NCBI GenBank assembly: GCA_028023455.1
Contig: JAQFVV010012671.1
Span: 620,001 to 684,000, forward strand
Direction: 5' to 3'
DNA: 64,000 nt
Source: Epiperipatus broadwayi
Lineage: Eukaryota; Onychophora; Udeonychophora; Euonychophora; Peripatidae
Part shown: positions 44,331 to 56,574 of the stretch, piece after piece
How positions within the stretch are numbered: position 1 is the first letter of the stretch
Layout: every line of letters begins with the position of its first letter
The notes under the pieces: generated by a model
What the model saw: the letters and a program-made list of their open reading frames with translations, nothing else
Told to the model about the DNA's origin: nothing
Databases searched by the model: none
Translations under genes and position numbers: made by a program

Positions 44331-47213
44331 ATTTCATTAATAAATTTTATTTATATGTAATAATTTGTTTTGTTTGATGTTTAAATATATAGCATTTTAC
44401 AATGATTAAATTAAATAAACTTTCATTGACTTGCAATGAATATCAATTTTAGGACATTTTTAAATGAATATTCTGTTAAAATAAGATGTCAATGCATTCA
44501 TAGTTTTATTTACATGACTAATCAATTATTTATATTATAACTTTACTGAATTAAAATATGATTAAAAAACAATAGACTTGGAAAAAATGATTATGTTTTA
44601 AGCAATCATCTTGTTCTGATCCATTCCAGAAAAAAATTCATGATTGAATTTTATTTTGTTTGGGTTATAAATAATTATCAATAATATTTCAAATAATACA
44701 AATTAAGTGCTAGTGATTCTCCAAAAGAATATATAGCTGAATAATGTAATGTGATTTTGAAGGTAGTGGTTCCATTAGTTGGCAAGATAAATATAAATGA
44801 AAAAATAACAGCTTTGGCATGAGATGACTTTAGTTTTCATTTAATAATGAGTCCATTTTCTTTACAATTATGGTTCTTAATTTTTATTATTTTAACACTA
44901 AGACTTGTAAATCAACTCTCCATTTTAATATATTCATTTTTACAATGATGATGACTTAAATATTTGGTAGATCCTCATAGAAAATTTAAATACAAATTCA
45001 AATATTCTCAATGATTCTCATTTATTAAGACCAAATACAAATATATAAATATATTGAATTAAATATTTTTCATGGATTGTTATTCTAATAAAAAACAGAA
45101 ATAAGATTTTATCCATGTAAACAGAGGTAATCTTTGTCTTTGATGTTGCCATAAAACTATCAATTACTACTAATTGACAATCTCTCTGAGGCTAAATAAA
45201 GTTTTTCCAAATATATATATTTAAATGGATTTACCTCGTGAGATGTTACATTTAGCAGTCTGTCTGTATTTCTTTTTAATATAAAATTCTAGAGAAAGAA
45301 AGAGAGAAAAAAAATATATTGTTTAAGAGTGCTGATAAAAATCTCAAGATAAAAAAATATCAAGAGCTGCATTCTTTACTAATATTAAAATAAAATCAAT
45401 ATATTTTTATTTTATTTTATAAATAATTTTAAACTTAAATATTTATTATTAGATTAAAATCATTTATTAGCATATAAATAAATCAATAAAATTTTAATGT
45501 TTTAGATTTCTTCCTAATTCATTTTGTTGTTTTAAATGTAAAAAAAGAACACTGTTTTGGTCTGCATATTAGTTTTAAACCCTAAAAAATATTTATATGT
45601 AATATTTAATCTTATTTAAATTTTAATTTCATCCTACCTGTATTTTTATATTATTTTGCTTTCTATCTATTAACACTGAAGCCAAAAACTATTTTAAACT
45701 GTGGAATTATTATAATTATTTTTAAATAATATTTACTAAGGCTGTAACCTTAGTAAATATTACTTAATATAATAATGTGTGTTTAATAAAATTTATAATT
45801 ATAATTATTTTTATATAGTTTTGAATAAAATTACATAAATAAAGTGGTATTCAATAAATACAAGTTAAATAGTCCATTAAGGTATCTGTCCAATATATAC
45901 TAACTAAAGAGAAATGCTGAAGAAGAAGGCATGAATCATCAAATTTGCTGAGTACCAAGTAGAGAGAGTTTCATTTCTTTTTTAGTCACTAACTATGAAT
46001 AAATTGATTCCCATTTCACTAATTAAATAGTTTCATTGGCTACTTAAAAATAAATTCTAAGACCATTTGTAACTGGAAAAAATTTATATGTTTTATCCAC
46101 CTATGTTGAATTTCTGATATTGGACTATATAAATAAATGCACTGATATTTAAGCCATGTTATTCAGCTTAGACTTGAACTTCAGATTTTGGACTCATCAG
46201 GCAGACCATATATTCAAATATATATAAATACAATTAAAAAAATTGGAAAAAATTGATAATTTTGTATCATAAATAGGCATGAGAAATAGTACTTTCCATT
46301 GAAATTTAAAAAAAAAAAAACATTATAAAGTTTATATTATACTGTACATTTTAAAAAAGAAAGAATCTTGTTTGAATTATTTATCACTAACTTTTTTATT
46401 ATTATTTCAGTTATTATTAATTTCTTTTTTTAAATATTAAACAAATATTACCGGCTTTATTTCTTTTTAAGCATTCTGTCCTATATAATACATTATTCTT
46501 ATTACTTTTTCATGAATTCTATATTGGTCATCATTGCTACATCGATAGATTTAAACTCAATTGTTCATCGAAAAATTGGATCCATTTAAGTTTTCCAAAT
46601 GCACAGTATTTTTCTAAAAACTAAACTAAAAATCAAAATTACTTAGTTAATATTAATCAATGAATGAAATAATCTTATGGTCAGTTACTCATGTTGTCAT
46701 GTGATTTTCAAGCATTAGTGTGACAGATTGAGCATGAAATATTATTCAAATGATCACATTATTTATTTATTTTTAACTTTTCTCTACTGGGATTCAATTT
46801 AGATATCTTTAATTTTTGAATCTATCAATCAATCACAATGTAACTACACAGAAAAACTGGGACAATAGAGTCATATTTTATAAACTATTTGCTAAAATAG
46901 ACTTTATTGCTTCCAAAGAATCTTCTATCAATAGTCATTCTTTTTGTTTAAATTTTGATTGAACTATTTATTAAAATAAATCATTTTATCATAATTACAT
47001 GGTTAAAAATAGAATAACTGTTTATAGTCTGGTAAGTTGTAAGCACCTTCACTCATATGCTATTTCCATGACTGACATTCAATCCAGGTATAGCAAGCAT
47101 AACTCACCACATGATTTTAATTAATAAATAAGTATTTGTATATTCTTCACTATGAAATAAAGCTTCAAAATAATGAGAATTGGTTAGAGTCAATGTACTA
47201 ATCATATATACAA
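44331..47213. other. AT-rich noncoding DNA
   Basis: No gene, no clear dispersed repeat. A small perfect inverted block ('aaggctgtaacctta', with 'agtaaatatt' on either side) lies near 45730-45765. Confidence 0.5.
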
Positions 47214-47344
47214 ACTTTAAATTAAACATAGCTTCAACATATACATATACAAAGGAAGTAAGTCACTTCCCCTAAGCTCTTAATTCACAATCTAAGGAAA
47301 AATAATTGTTTACATATACATTGAAGCTATGTTTAATTTAAAGT
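47214..47344. mobile_element. 131 bp hairpin MITE-like element
   Basis: The terminal 24 bp are perfect inverted repeats (47214-47237 and 47321-47344, beginning 'actttaaattaaacatag'), and similarity continues loosely for another ~12 bp. The ~60 bp interior is GC-richer ('cacttcccctaagctctta'). No target duplication is apparent. Confidence 0.65.
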
Positions 47345-47396
47345 GTACATATTAAATCTTATTTAATTTTTATCAACAATGTTAACAAGGATGACA

Positions 47397-47457
47397 TTTA
47401 GAGTGCTTTTAATTTATATATATATTTAGAGTGCTTTTAATTTATATATATATATAT
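47397..47457. repeat. Short tandem duplication
   Basis: The ~30 bp phrase beginning 'tttagagtgcttttaattta' and ending in an AT run occurs twice back to back. It is recent, since the two copies differ only in AT-run length. Confidence 0.8.
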
Positions 47458-50400
47458 TAGAAATGATATGGCTTGAAATATTAATGTATAATATTTATGC
47501 ATCATTCATTAAGTGGATAATATTTAGTCTAATGAATGAGTAATAAAAAATAATATTATGTTAATGTGTTGAAAGTGAAGATTTTGACACATGCCACATA
47601 AATAATATTACAAGTTTTGCAGAAACTCATTTGTTTAACTGTCCAATCAGGCCAAATGAATTTCACTTTGCCTGAGATCTAAGAATTTATGTGGGCAATA
47701 AGTTTGGATAATGCTAATTGCAAGAATGAATTTTATTTATTGTAGATATAAACAAAGCTCTATTGAAATTGACTTAACATTCTCATGACATAGCCATTAA
47801 GGATTCATTTTAATAACCTTGCACATGTTCAAAATGTTCTTCATATATATTAGAAAATATGTAGTGTTAATATTATGTAATTGTGCTGAGTTAGTGTTGT
47901 CTAAATTTGTCTTCCAAATAAATTCTTGGGGCCTCAGCCAAAGTGAGACTTATTTTTCGACAGTTAGAGACACAAGTTTCCCTAAGATTTTTAATATCTG
48001 TTTGTGCAGCATATAGAGATGTTACATCTACTGGCACTGAATCCATAATTTTTAAAAAAATTTAATGCATTGTTATTATGAACTATAACTATTCTCTTAA
48101 TAACCATTTATTATCCTTTTTTTTTTTTTGAGAATAAATAATATTTTAAAAAATTCTGAGTTCACGCTCATGTAAATTCTTGATATTAAACACTTAACAA
48201 AAGATAGTTTTTTTCTTCTTTTCTATAACTATTCTTTAATTATTTAAATAATAACTTCATATACAACTTTTATATTACTTTTCCCACTCTTTTGACTAAA
48301 AGCATTCTTTTTAAAAATATCTATCAGGACATCTATTTTATCAAATGCTTTTTGAAGATCTTTAAAACAAAGATGGTGATATTTTTAATAACAGAATTCT
48401 TATTGCTATTGATATCTTTATTTACTACAATCTCTTTGCTTATGACTTGGGTTTAAATCTGGGCAGGATAAAACTTGAAATTTTTTTCAGATTCTGATCA
48501 AACTTAGGATATTTTTTTAAAAATAACCAGGTTAGTTACTATCCAAATTTGGTCAAAAATTGGTCTTCAGTTATTCTTGTGTGGAAAATAAATGGAGAAA
48601 AGTGATCAAACTCTTTTCACTTGTTCATTTATGGAAGACTAAGAAAGATATTTGCTCTGCAATTGGCTGTTAAAACGCTATTTTACCTTTACCTATAAGT
48701 GCATAAAACTTTTAATCATCATTTGGAATTTATCTGAAGGTGATAACAAACAAAACAATGTAACTTTACTTCATATTAAAATAGGATTGTTGTGTCACTC
48801 TGGCATATTCCTAAGTGGAAAAAAAAAAGAAACGATTACAAAATTCCAGCAAACATTTTCTTTTTTCTTTATTAAAATTATATTTTATTAAAATCTTGTT
48901 TTAGTAATATCTAATATATATTAAGCATTTATGTTTTCTTATTATTTAATTTATCTCTTTTATTTTATTTTATTGTCTTTTCAGAAAATATTTTGATCTT
49001 CAACTTACTTTGAGCCCATTCTCTAATTCAATTATTATTTACCTGATGAAATATTTTATAACAATATAAATTAAATCCATTTTTGTTTTGAATTTTTGCA
49101 ATTATTTCTAAAACCTACTGTCAACACACCCACTCATATTTAACTACAATTTGTTAAATTTTATGCATTCATCTCTTTGACACTATCCACTTTAGATAAT
49201 ACATTAATGTTTATTATTAATCAATTTTTAGATTAGAGATTATAATGTAGTTCCTAGTACAGATGCTTTAAACACAGTTAAAGATTAATATACAGTATAT
49301 TTATATGTATGTTATAGCATTGGGATCAATGCTTTATTCAGCATTCATGCTATTCACGCACATAGACAATTTGTTGTTTTACAATGAATCTTGAACACAG
49401 GACATTATTTTTTAAGGCTTCAATGAAAAACTTAAGTCGATTGGTTATTAAATATGATCAAGTGTTTATTATATGATTATTAGAGACTATTACTAAAATC
49501 TTTTGGAATTAATAAATTTGCTTTTCAAAAGTCGATTCAACACATTTGCAATTATAATAACCAAAAATTGCCTTCATTTTTATTTTTTTTTAATCTTTTT
49601 TCAATTGCATTTTTATCATGTACATTCATTCTCTTTATAAAGAAACTTGTAATTTAGTATCTCAGTTTATCATACCCATAATCTGAGATTTGATTCTGAA
49701 TTGGATGAATTTTAGTTTTTTATTTCAGTATGTCTTTGAAGTAGATAACCTATAGTTAACCATTTAATTATAGAGAATAAATGGTCATCCAGTTATTATT
49801 AGCTATATTATAAAAATCTGTGATTGTGTAAATAAAAATACAAATGTAATATGACGAAATACAGTTTTTGTTATTTGTAAACGAAAGTATCAAATTCCTA
49901 TAACCCACACTCATTTTCTCTCTTTATATCTATATTTTCCCATTATGCACCCATTCTATTTGTTCTTTTATGTAATTATCTCTCCAGCTATTCTTCTATC
50001 ACATTTATTTGCTTGTTTATCTATTTATCCATATGTCTTTTGATATATTTATTTATACTAGTAACAATTTTCATTTTCAGTCAGTCCATTACAAAATGCA
50101 TTTTATCTGGAAGAACATAAATCATATTTTTGCAGTTGTCTTTAATATAAGTTGAGAGATGTTTTATATTCTAACACAGTCTTTAATGGACATATAACAT
50201 TTTTTATTGAAAATAATCCATATATCTCATAGTATAGTAATTAGCGCATAAGACTGCATACTCATGGCCTCATATTCAATTCCAAAATTTTTCAATTATG
50301 CTCATATATTTTACCACAACTTAATAACTAGTTTTTAGATTAGAGATTTGTTATATTAAACACTTCAAACTCAGTTAAAAATCAATTGTTACATTTTGGT

Positions 50401-50666
50401 TTACAAGTGTAGAACTCACTCCACCTATAACTTTGACACCTTCCACTTCAGATAAATACAGCAATGATTATTATGAATCATTTACTAAACTATAGATTGT
50501 CTCCAGCATAAATATAAACTTTAAAGCTCAGTTAAAGATTAATATATCTGATTTTTTAAAATTAAGCGCACACACACATGGAGTTATTCACATTTCTCTT
50601 TTCCACATATATTTTAATATTTAAATACATATATATTGAGTATACTAAAATTAATGCAATTATAAG
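47458..50666. other. AT-rich DNA with a trace of a decayed LINE
   Basis: Mostly featureless. On the minus strand at 48334-48366 the reading 'FKDLQKAFDKI' matches RT motif A of non-LTR retrotransposons (F-DLQKAFD). Surrounding sequence (about 48100-48600) is too eroded to classify. Frames at 47819-48016 and 48652-48891 are not recognised. Near 50210-50280 a patch ('agtaattagcgcataagact...ggcctcatattcaattcc') is faintly tRNA-like. Confidence 0.4.
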
Positions 50667-51082
50667 AGACTTGAACTCAGACTTTCAAGCTACCTACAGT
50701 TATCCAATCCATCTTATACAAGCAATACACATGATCACATACATGCAAAAAGGATAAATGATCTCCAATATATGTATTTCCAGCTGAACCAGCACTCATC
50801 AGTTTATCCAGAACACCATCTCCCAACTATATATACATTTATTACATTTTGGAGAAAATTGAAGCTTGTCCCCTATAGTTTGAACATTTGCTATCTTAAT
50901 ATAAATGGAGCACTGATTGTATATATATGTGGGAGATGGTAATCTGGACTAACTGGTTAATGCTGGTTCAGCAGGAAATACGTATATTAAAGATCTCTTT
51001 TTCACATGTATGTGGTCATATGTATAGGTTGTATTAGATGGATTGGATAGCTGTAGGGAGCTTGAAAGTCTGAGTTCAAGTC
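50667..51082. mobile_element. SF foldback element
   Basis: Inverted arms: 50667 to about 50835 and about 50905-51082. The termini 'agacttgaactcagacttt' and 'aaagtctgagttcaagtc' are near-perfect complements, and the match continues through 'cagttatccaatccatct', 'gatctccaatatatgta' and 'gaaccagcactcatcagtt'. The outer ends carry a B-box-like 'gttcaagtcc' (51074-51083) as in tRNA-derived SINEs, so each arm reads as a SINE-like unit. The centre is ~70 bp. Confidence 0.75.
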
Positions 51083-52207
51083 CATTACAAGTATAATATT
51101 TTTATGACTATATTAAATAACTTCAACATTTCCACACATTCTTTTAAAATCATATAAATAAAGAAACAATAAAAGACAAATGAACCTTGAGGTACATTTC
51201 AATTTATCTATTATTATAAATTTCACTCATATATGATCTTTTTGAATGCTCATATGTACCCATTTTTAAATATCTATTTGTAAATTTACTTCTCAATATT
51301 ATTCTTTTTCAAGCAAATGAGGAAAAAACTTCAGCAGAAGGAAAATAGTTATTATGATGTATTTCTGTTCATTAGTCTGGTCACATCAAATTCATTGTTA
51401 CTATATTTTATTATGACTTATTTTATAACTGATACAACTCTTGTCCACTTTTAATGATGATTTATTGACGGATTCATCAGTAATGCATTTTGTAAATCAT
51501 TTGTCTTTTTTTGCTATCATTATTCATTTGCGCAAATAAAAAATAATGTGAAATAATAAATATACTAATATATAAATAATAGTCTGATTCTCTGCTACTA
51601 TTGGAAATAATATAAAGATACTATAACAGAGAATAAAGTATAAAATTAATTTTAAAAACCAAGTATAACCTTCACTGTGTTAACGTCATAATCATAGTTA
51701 CCAATGATTATTTATGGCAATGTGTTGAAAGCATTCTTGTTTTGTTTTTTTAAAGATAATGTAATGAATGATTAAAACTGTTCTTCAGTTGAATAAATAA
51801 AACTTATATTTTGTTTAATATTAATATAACAACCTCTTGCTTATAAATAGGTAAGTATATCAATCTCATTAAGATTGAAAAAGTTGTACATTTATAAATT
51901 AAATTATAACAAAATATGATGAATAAATAATGAACAATTATGATAACTGAGAGGGTTTGATGCTTCAAGCCAATTATCAAAGCTACTTAATCAGAAATGC
52001 ATCTTGGGAGATCATTTGCTTTTTTTGATATTTTTATTCATTTGTTTGAAGGATAGCAATATTGGGCATTAAATTCACAAATGTGTACTCATATACAAAT
52101 ATAGCTATTCAGTGGTAAAAAAAATAAAACAATATTTGAGTAAGATATTTCCAGATAAAAAACTTCTCCAGCTCAACTCTATAAAGAAACGGTGAAAAAA
52201 AAGAAAA
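51083..52207. other. AT-rich noncoding DNA
   Basis: No gene and no clear repeat seen. Confidence 0.5.
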
Positions 52208-52221
52208 TACTTCCCCAGTTA

Positions 52222-52903
52222 AACCAGCAAGCATCACATGATCACATCTCCAATACTAGCACATAATTGTTTATAAACAAAGCAAAGCAAAACTCCATAT
52301 AGTAGTGCCACCTGTGCTAAACAGAGTAATCAATGGATGCCAGAAGGCTTGTGCATAAAATCCCTATCTAATGCCTACTCATCCAATATCCCCAGACTAG
52401 TTTCTGGCTTGTGGCCTTCATCAGTGAGGAGCTTTGGATCTGCGAGCACTGCATCTGGATCTTAGAATCTAATGCAACCCTCTAGCAACCACCTTTTATT
52501 TTTACTTAACTACAAAACTATGAGCATGAAATTAAAAACACAAAAATATTTTCAATCTAAGCTCAATAGCTTATATAGTCATATGGGTCTGAACTCAGTT
52601 CAGCACCCATACATTTTGGTGTCTTTGGCTCTTTAACAACCATAGCCACCACTGCCCTATTAGGCAGGATTGGTGTTAGACCAGCAAGCATCACATGATC
52701 ACATCTCCAATACTAGCACATAATTGTTTATAAACAAAGCAAAGCAAAACTCCGTATAGTAGTGCCACAAGCCAGAAACTAGTCTGGGGATATTGGATGA
52801 GTAGGCAGTAGATAAGGATTTTATGCACAAGCCTTCTGGCATCCATTGATTACTCTGTTTAGCACAGGTGGCACTACTATATGGAGTTTTGCTTTGCTTT
52901 GTT
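52222..52903 (-). mobile_element. HF repeat, copy D: tandem-plus-inverted hammerhead element with 14 bp TSD
   Basis: A 682 bp element with three parts: a full unit (52222-52674), the first ~93 bp of a second unit in direct tandem (52675-52767), and a ~136 bp segment in inverted orientation (52768-52903). The direct-to-inverted junction lies within 'gccac', a 5 bp word common to both parent sequences, so it looks like a microhomology template switch. The word 'tacttccccagtta' flanks the whole (52208-52221 and 52904-52917). The tandem-then-inverted layout resembles integrated Penelope-like elements with their pseudo-LTRs, but there is no coding sequence, so the element is nonautonomous. It carries the best hammerhead motif in the window (52389-52430, minus strand). 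Confidence 0.85.
52389..52430 (-). ncRNA. Hammerhead ribozyme motif, consensus core intact
   Basis: On the minus strand: stem I TCCTCA (52430-52425), core CTGATGA (52424-52418), stem II GGC/GCC around CACAA with one A-A mismatch at its base, GAAA, a very short stem III (AC, loop TA, GT), cleavage-site C at 52395, and stem I partner TGGGGA (52394-52389). All core residues of the hammerhead consensus (CUGANGA, GAAA, UH) are present and stem I pairs fully with one G-U. Short stem III is typical of the minimal type I hammerheads known from Penelope-like elements. Activity would depend on stem I length and the weak stem II; dimeric folding is often required in this class. Confidence 0.72.
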
Positions 52904-52917
52904 TACTTCCCCAGTTA

Positions 52918-54349
52918 TTTAAATGTCAAATAATAATGAGTTATGACTTTCTTCTTTTATGTTCTGGATAAGTATAACTAAATATTCATTTGCAAACACA
53001 TGATTGGATATCTAGCAGTTTATAGATTGACTCTCTGAAAGAAAAATTCTAAGTTATTTTGGAAGCTGACACAAAATCAACATTTTTTTATCTAGATTGA
53101 ATCCCTGATCATGGATAAGGTGTGAGATACTGGATGGCAAATGTTTATCAATCGGTACTTGGCAGGAAAGGAAAGTACACATCAGGACAATGTCTATTCT
53201 AAATTGACATATGATGCAACCTTCACTTTGACATAATTATAGAAGTTTAATCATTCTGTCACAGCATGCAATATTTAAACAAAAAAACCCATGTAAAAGA
53301 GTATAATAGATTACGTTAAACACACATGTAAAATGGTATAATAGTTTACTTTAAATACTAATTTTATTTTAAAAGGCGAAATTATACTACGCTTTATAAA
53401 AATTACATCTGAGTGTAATTATAATCTCATTAAAATATATCACTTGTAATCTCATTAAAATGAATAAATATTAAAAAAGATAATTATTATATTAACTTTT
53501 AACAAGTATCACTCTTATTTATCAGATAAATATGTCAAAAGTTTAACTAATTCTATATATTTTGATTTCATCTCGAGGATCTAAGGCAACATAAACTTCT
53601 CATAAGACAAACACGAGATGTTTTTATTGATTTTATAAAACTGTTGGCTACACTAAAATTTGACAAAAGATTCACTTATAGTAGTATAAAGATAAATATA
53701 AAATTGAAATCTAAGCATCTTGTATATTGATTAATCGTTTTAACAGTTTATATGTTTATACTGTATATAATTCAATTTATAAATAAATGGAGAATATTTC
53801 TTTTTGCACCCCCAAATAAATACCGAGTAAGAGAAAAAAATAGGTAATAATAAAACTGATTTCCAATCTGTATTTGATTAGGACGGCATAAAATTAATTT
53901 AATTATTATGGTACTAAAGAGAATACAGAGTTACAGGGGGTGTATGTTAAGAGTATAGCGAGTCTTAACATCCATAATAATGATTGCATGTATTCACTGC
54001 TTGGTCCTTTAATTGAGGACCAACTTTTTGATGTCCATTGCGTGGTTTATGTTATTGAATAATTATTTGAAGAACAAAATGTAGGAATAAATAAAAAAGA
54101 AAATTGAAGACAGAGTTTTCTTATTCAATAATATGGTATATATTGAATATTTATATTGAATTTTTAAAAAATCCAGCCCATTTTATTTTGCTAAACAAGC
54201 TGGTTTATTTAAGATATTAATCGATCATTACGCTTATTAATTTTTAATTAGATTTAGAAAAAGAAAATTTATAAATATATTGGTTAAATTCAAATTTTTA
54301 TCTTCCATTTATTTATTTAGCTATAACTTTTTTTTTAGATTGCTCAATT
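52918..54349. other. AT-rich noncoding DNA with two small perfect hairpins
   Basis: No gene is seen. At 53945-53972 'tgttaaga...tcttaaca' and at about 54000-54024 'ttggtcct...aggaccaa' form 8 bp perfect stems about 30 bp apart in a GC-richer island (53930-54050). Purpose unknown. Confidence 0.4.
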
Positions 54350-54899
54350 ATTAACAGTACCATAAAGGCACCTTCCATTCAACTACAAGGTCCATAGATA
54401 TTAATTGTCTAGGCTTTACTTTGGATCTGAAAAATAATTTATTTGAAACCTTACAGAAAGATCCTTTTTTATTCAATAATTCTGATTGTTTAAAGGAATT
54501 ATTGATTGAACATTCAAAAATACAATATTGATTTGAGCAGAGTCTTAGGTATGAGACAATGTGACTTTTGGTTTCTAATTAAAGAAGGAAGGGCAATAAA
54601 TCACTACAAAAGAGTAAACTTGAGAGTGCCAGTAATATTTCTCATTTAATATTTAAATGTATATTTATTAATTCATTGTGAGTACTTTTTTTCCAAAAAA
54701 GGAGGATAGTATTCAATAGTAGAATGTGCTAAGCCCAGGAAAGCTGCCCATAAACTATTAACATCTTGATGTCAAATAGTGCTAATTATCCCAAAAAATT
54801 ATTTCCAAAAATTATTTTACATTTAACCTTTAATAGGTGAAAAAAATAAACTAAATTATGAATCAAGGGATTATTTCTAAGTAGCATAGGGTAGAATTA
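54350..54899. other. Possible 3' remnant of the adjoining LINE
   Basis: Composition is more balanced than typical for the window and the minus strand has short Lys/Leu/Ser-rich open pieces, but no motif can be matched. It lies where the C-terminal part and 3' UTR of the decayed Jockey-like LINE would be expected. Confidence 0.3.
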
Positions 54900-56470
54900 T
54901 GTTTCAGAATATTATCATAGAAGATTGCATTCAAATTATAGTAAATTTTCTATGCTATTTAAATAAAAAGTTGATTATAGAACGTTTTATGTGTTATTTA
55001 AATGAAAAATTGAACACACTGTCTCACTGAATTAGAAATAAGATCTTAAACTTTACTGACATTAAAATATTTTTTTATTTCTAGAAAATATCTCATTCAT
55101 AAGATCAAAACAATATCATCAGCATGGATGATTTTTTTGCATCCTGTTTCTGAAAGATCATTAATAAATATATTTAATAAGATGGTGAAAGAACCTCATG
55201 GAAACCTGTTCCATAAAATTTCATATCTACTATGATTATCATTTAGTATTATTTGAATTTTCCTATTGGAAAGATTTTGTCCAAGTAGATCAATTGTTTT
55301 ACTGCATTTAAAGATTTTAGAAGCTTTTTTGCAGATCATTTATTCCAAGCAGAATCATACATAGTGTGTAAGTTGAGGTTAGATCAAGAAAGGTAGCATC
55401 AGTTTTAAAACTCATTTCACTGGGAGTTACTAAAGATAATTTTTTTTCAAAACAACTTTTTTCTGGTCTAAAACCAACTTCCTACAACTAGATGATATCT
55501 TTCAACTATTGCCATAATCTTAATTAATATGATTTTTTTAAATAGTTTACATAGAATGCATAATAATGATACAGAACAACAATTTTATTCTATTTTGCTT
55601 TTATACCAAATTTTTAGAATAGAACAATAATGTTGAATTTTTAAATTTATAAAAAACTCTGAAAGCATTATATTTATTACTAAGATCCTTCCTAATTTTA
55701 GATAATGAAAAGAAAATTCATGTTCTCCAATATTTGCTCATTTTATTAAATTGAAATTAGAAGACCATTTGAAAGAGAAGATTGTAACTCCACTCTAAAG
55801 ATATTTTTCCCATTATCTTGGGAACATCATTAGCACTGATAGTAGTGTTCTTCTACTATTGTAAATCCTAAGTAAAAATGGATGATCTTTTGACTAGATG
55901 TAATATTCCAATCAAGATCTTTAGTATATTGACTCCAGTTAACTTTTTTAAATATTCCATCTTGTAATAGATTGTCTTTCAATCATGAAAAAGTTGAAGT
56001 CCAATAATGATAAGACATGTTTTTTGCTGACTGTAATGGACATGATTCTAAAAGTAGTAGAACAATAAGTAATGGTGCCCTTCACAATTTAATTGACTGA
56101 TAGAATGATGAACTCAGGACCAAAACGTCCAGGATGAAAATTCAACTCTTTCACTTTCAATATCTGAATGTCATTTATCCTTGTGAGTGATTACCCATTT
56201 GATTATATAACTGGTAATTTAGAACTTTTTGTATAAACAAAATGTAAGTCAAAGATTGTCTTTATACCCCACCTGCTAATTGGAGTGTATTTCCTTGCTT
56301 GATATCATAAAATATGTGCTTGGGGTTTAAATTAATCCATTCTAAAGGTTGAAAAAAATGGCTTTAACGTCAACCAAAGACCACTACAATATTAAAATCT
56401 TTTATAACTACATTAGATATAGAATAAGACTGAAAGAGAAAGTAATGTTAGTTTAAATTAGGGGCTCTGT
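54900..56470 (-). pseudogene. Decayed Jockey-like non-LTR retrotransposon (endonuclease and RT)
   Basis: In broken minus-strand frames two domains can be followed. At about 56430-56150 lies a LINE endonuclease remnant: 'KDFNIVVVFG' where the family has GDFN-HH--WG, 'WINLNPKHIFYDIKQGNT' and a region resembling NPDLTF. At about 55410-55090 lies the RT: 'DATFLDLTSTYTLYDSAWNK' (motif A region; family DLTSAYDT-W-K), then a stretch where the family has PQGSVLSP-LFN, 'FINDLSETGCKK' and 'HADDIVLI' (motif C, Y changed to H, about 55127-55104). The order EN then RT, the LDLTS motif and the FINDLP motif point to the Jockey clade. Frameshifts and stops are numerous; no start or end can be fixed. Confidence 0.7.
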
Positions 56471-56574
56471 AATGTCAAGCATCTATATATTCTATAACAA
56501 ATTCTTTTTTCTCACAATGATTATAACATCTAATATAAACTTTAATAATCAATATATGATAATACTTAATAACT

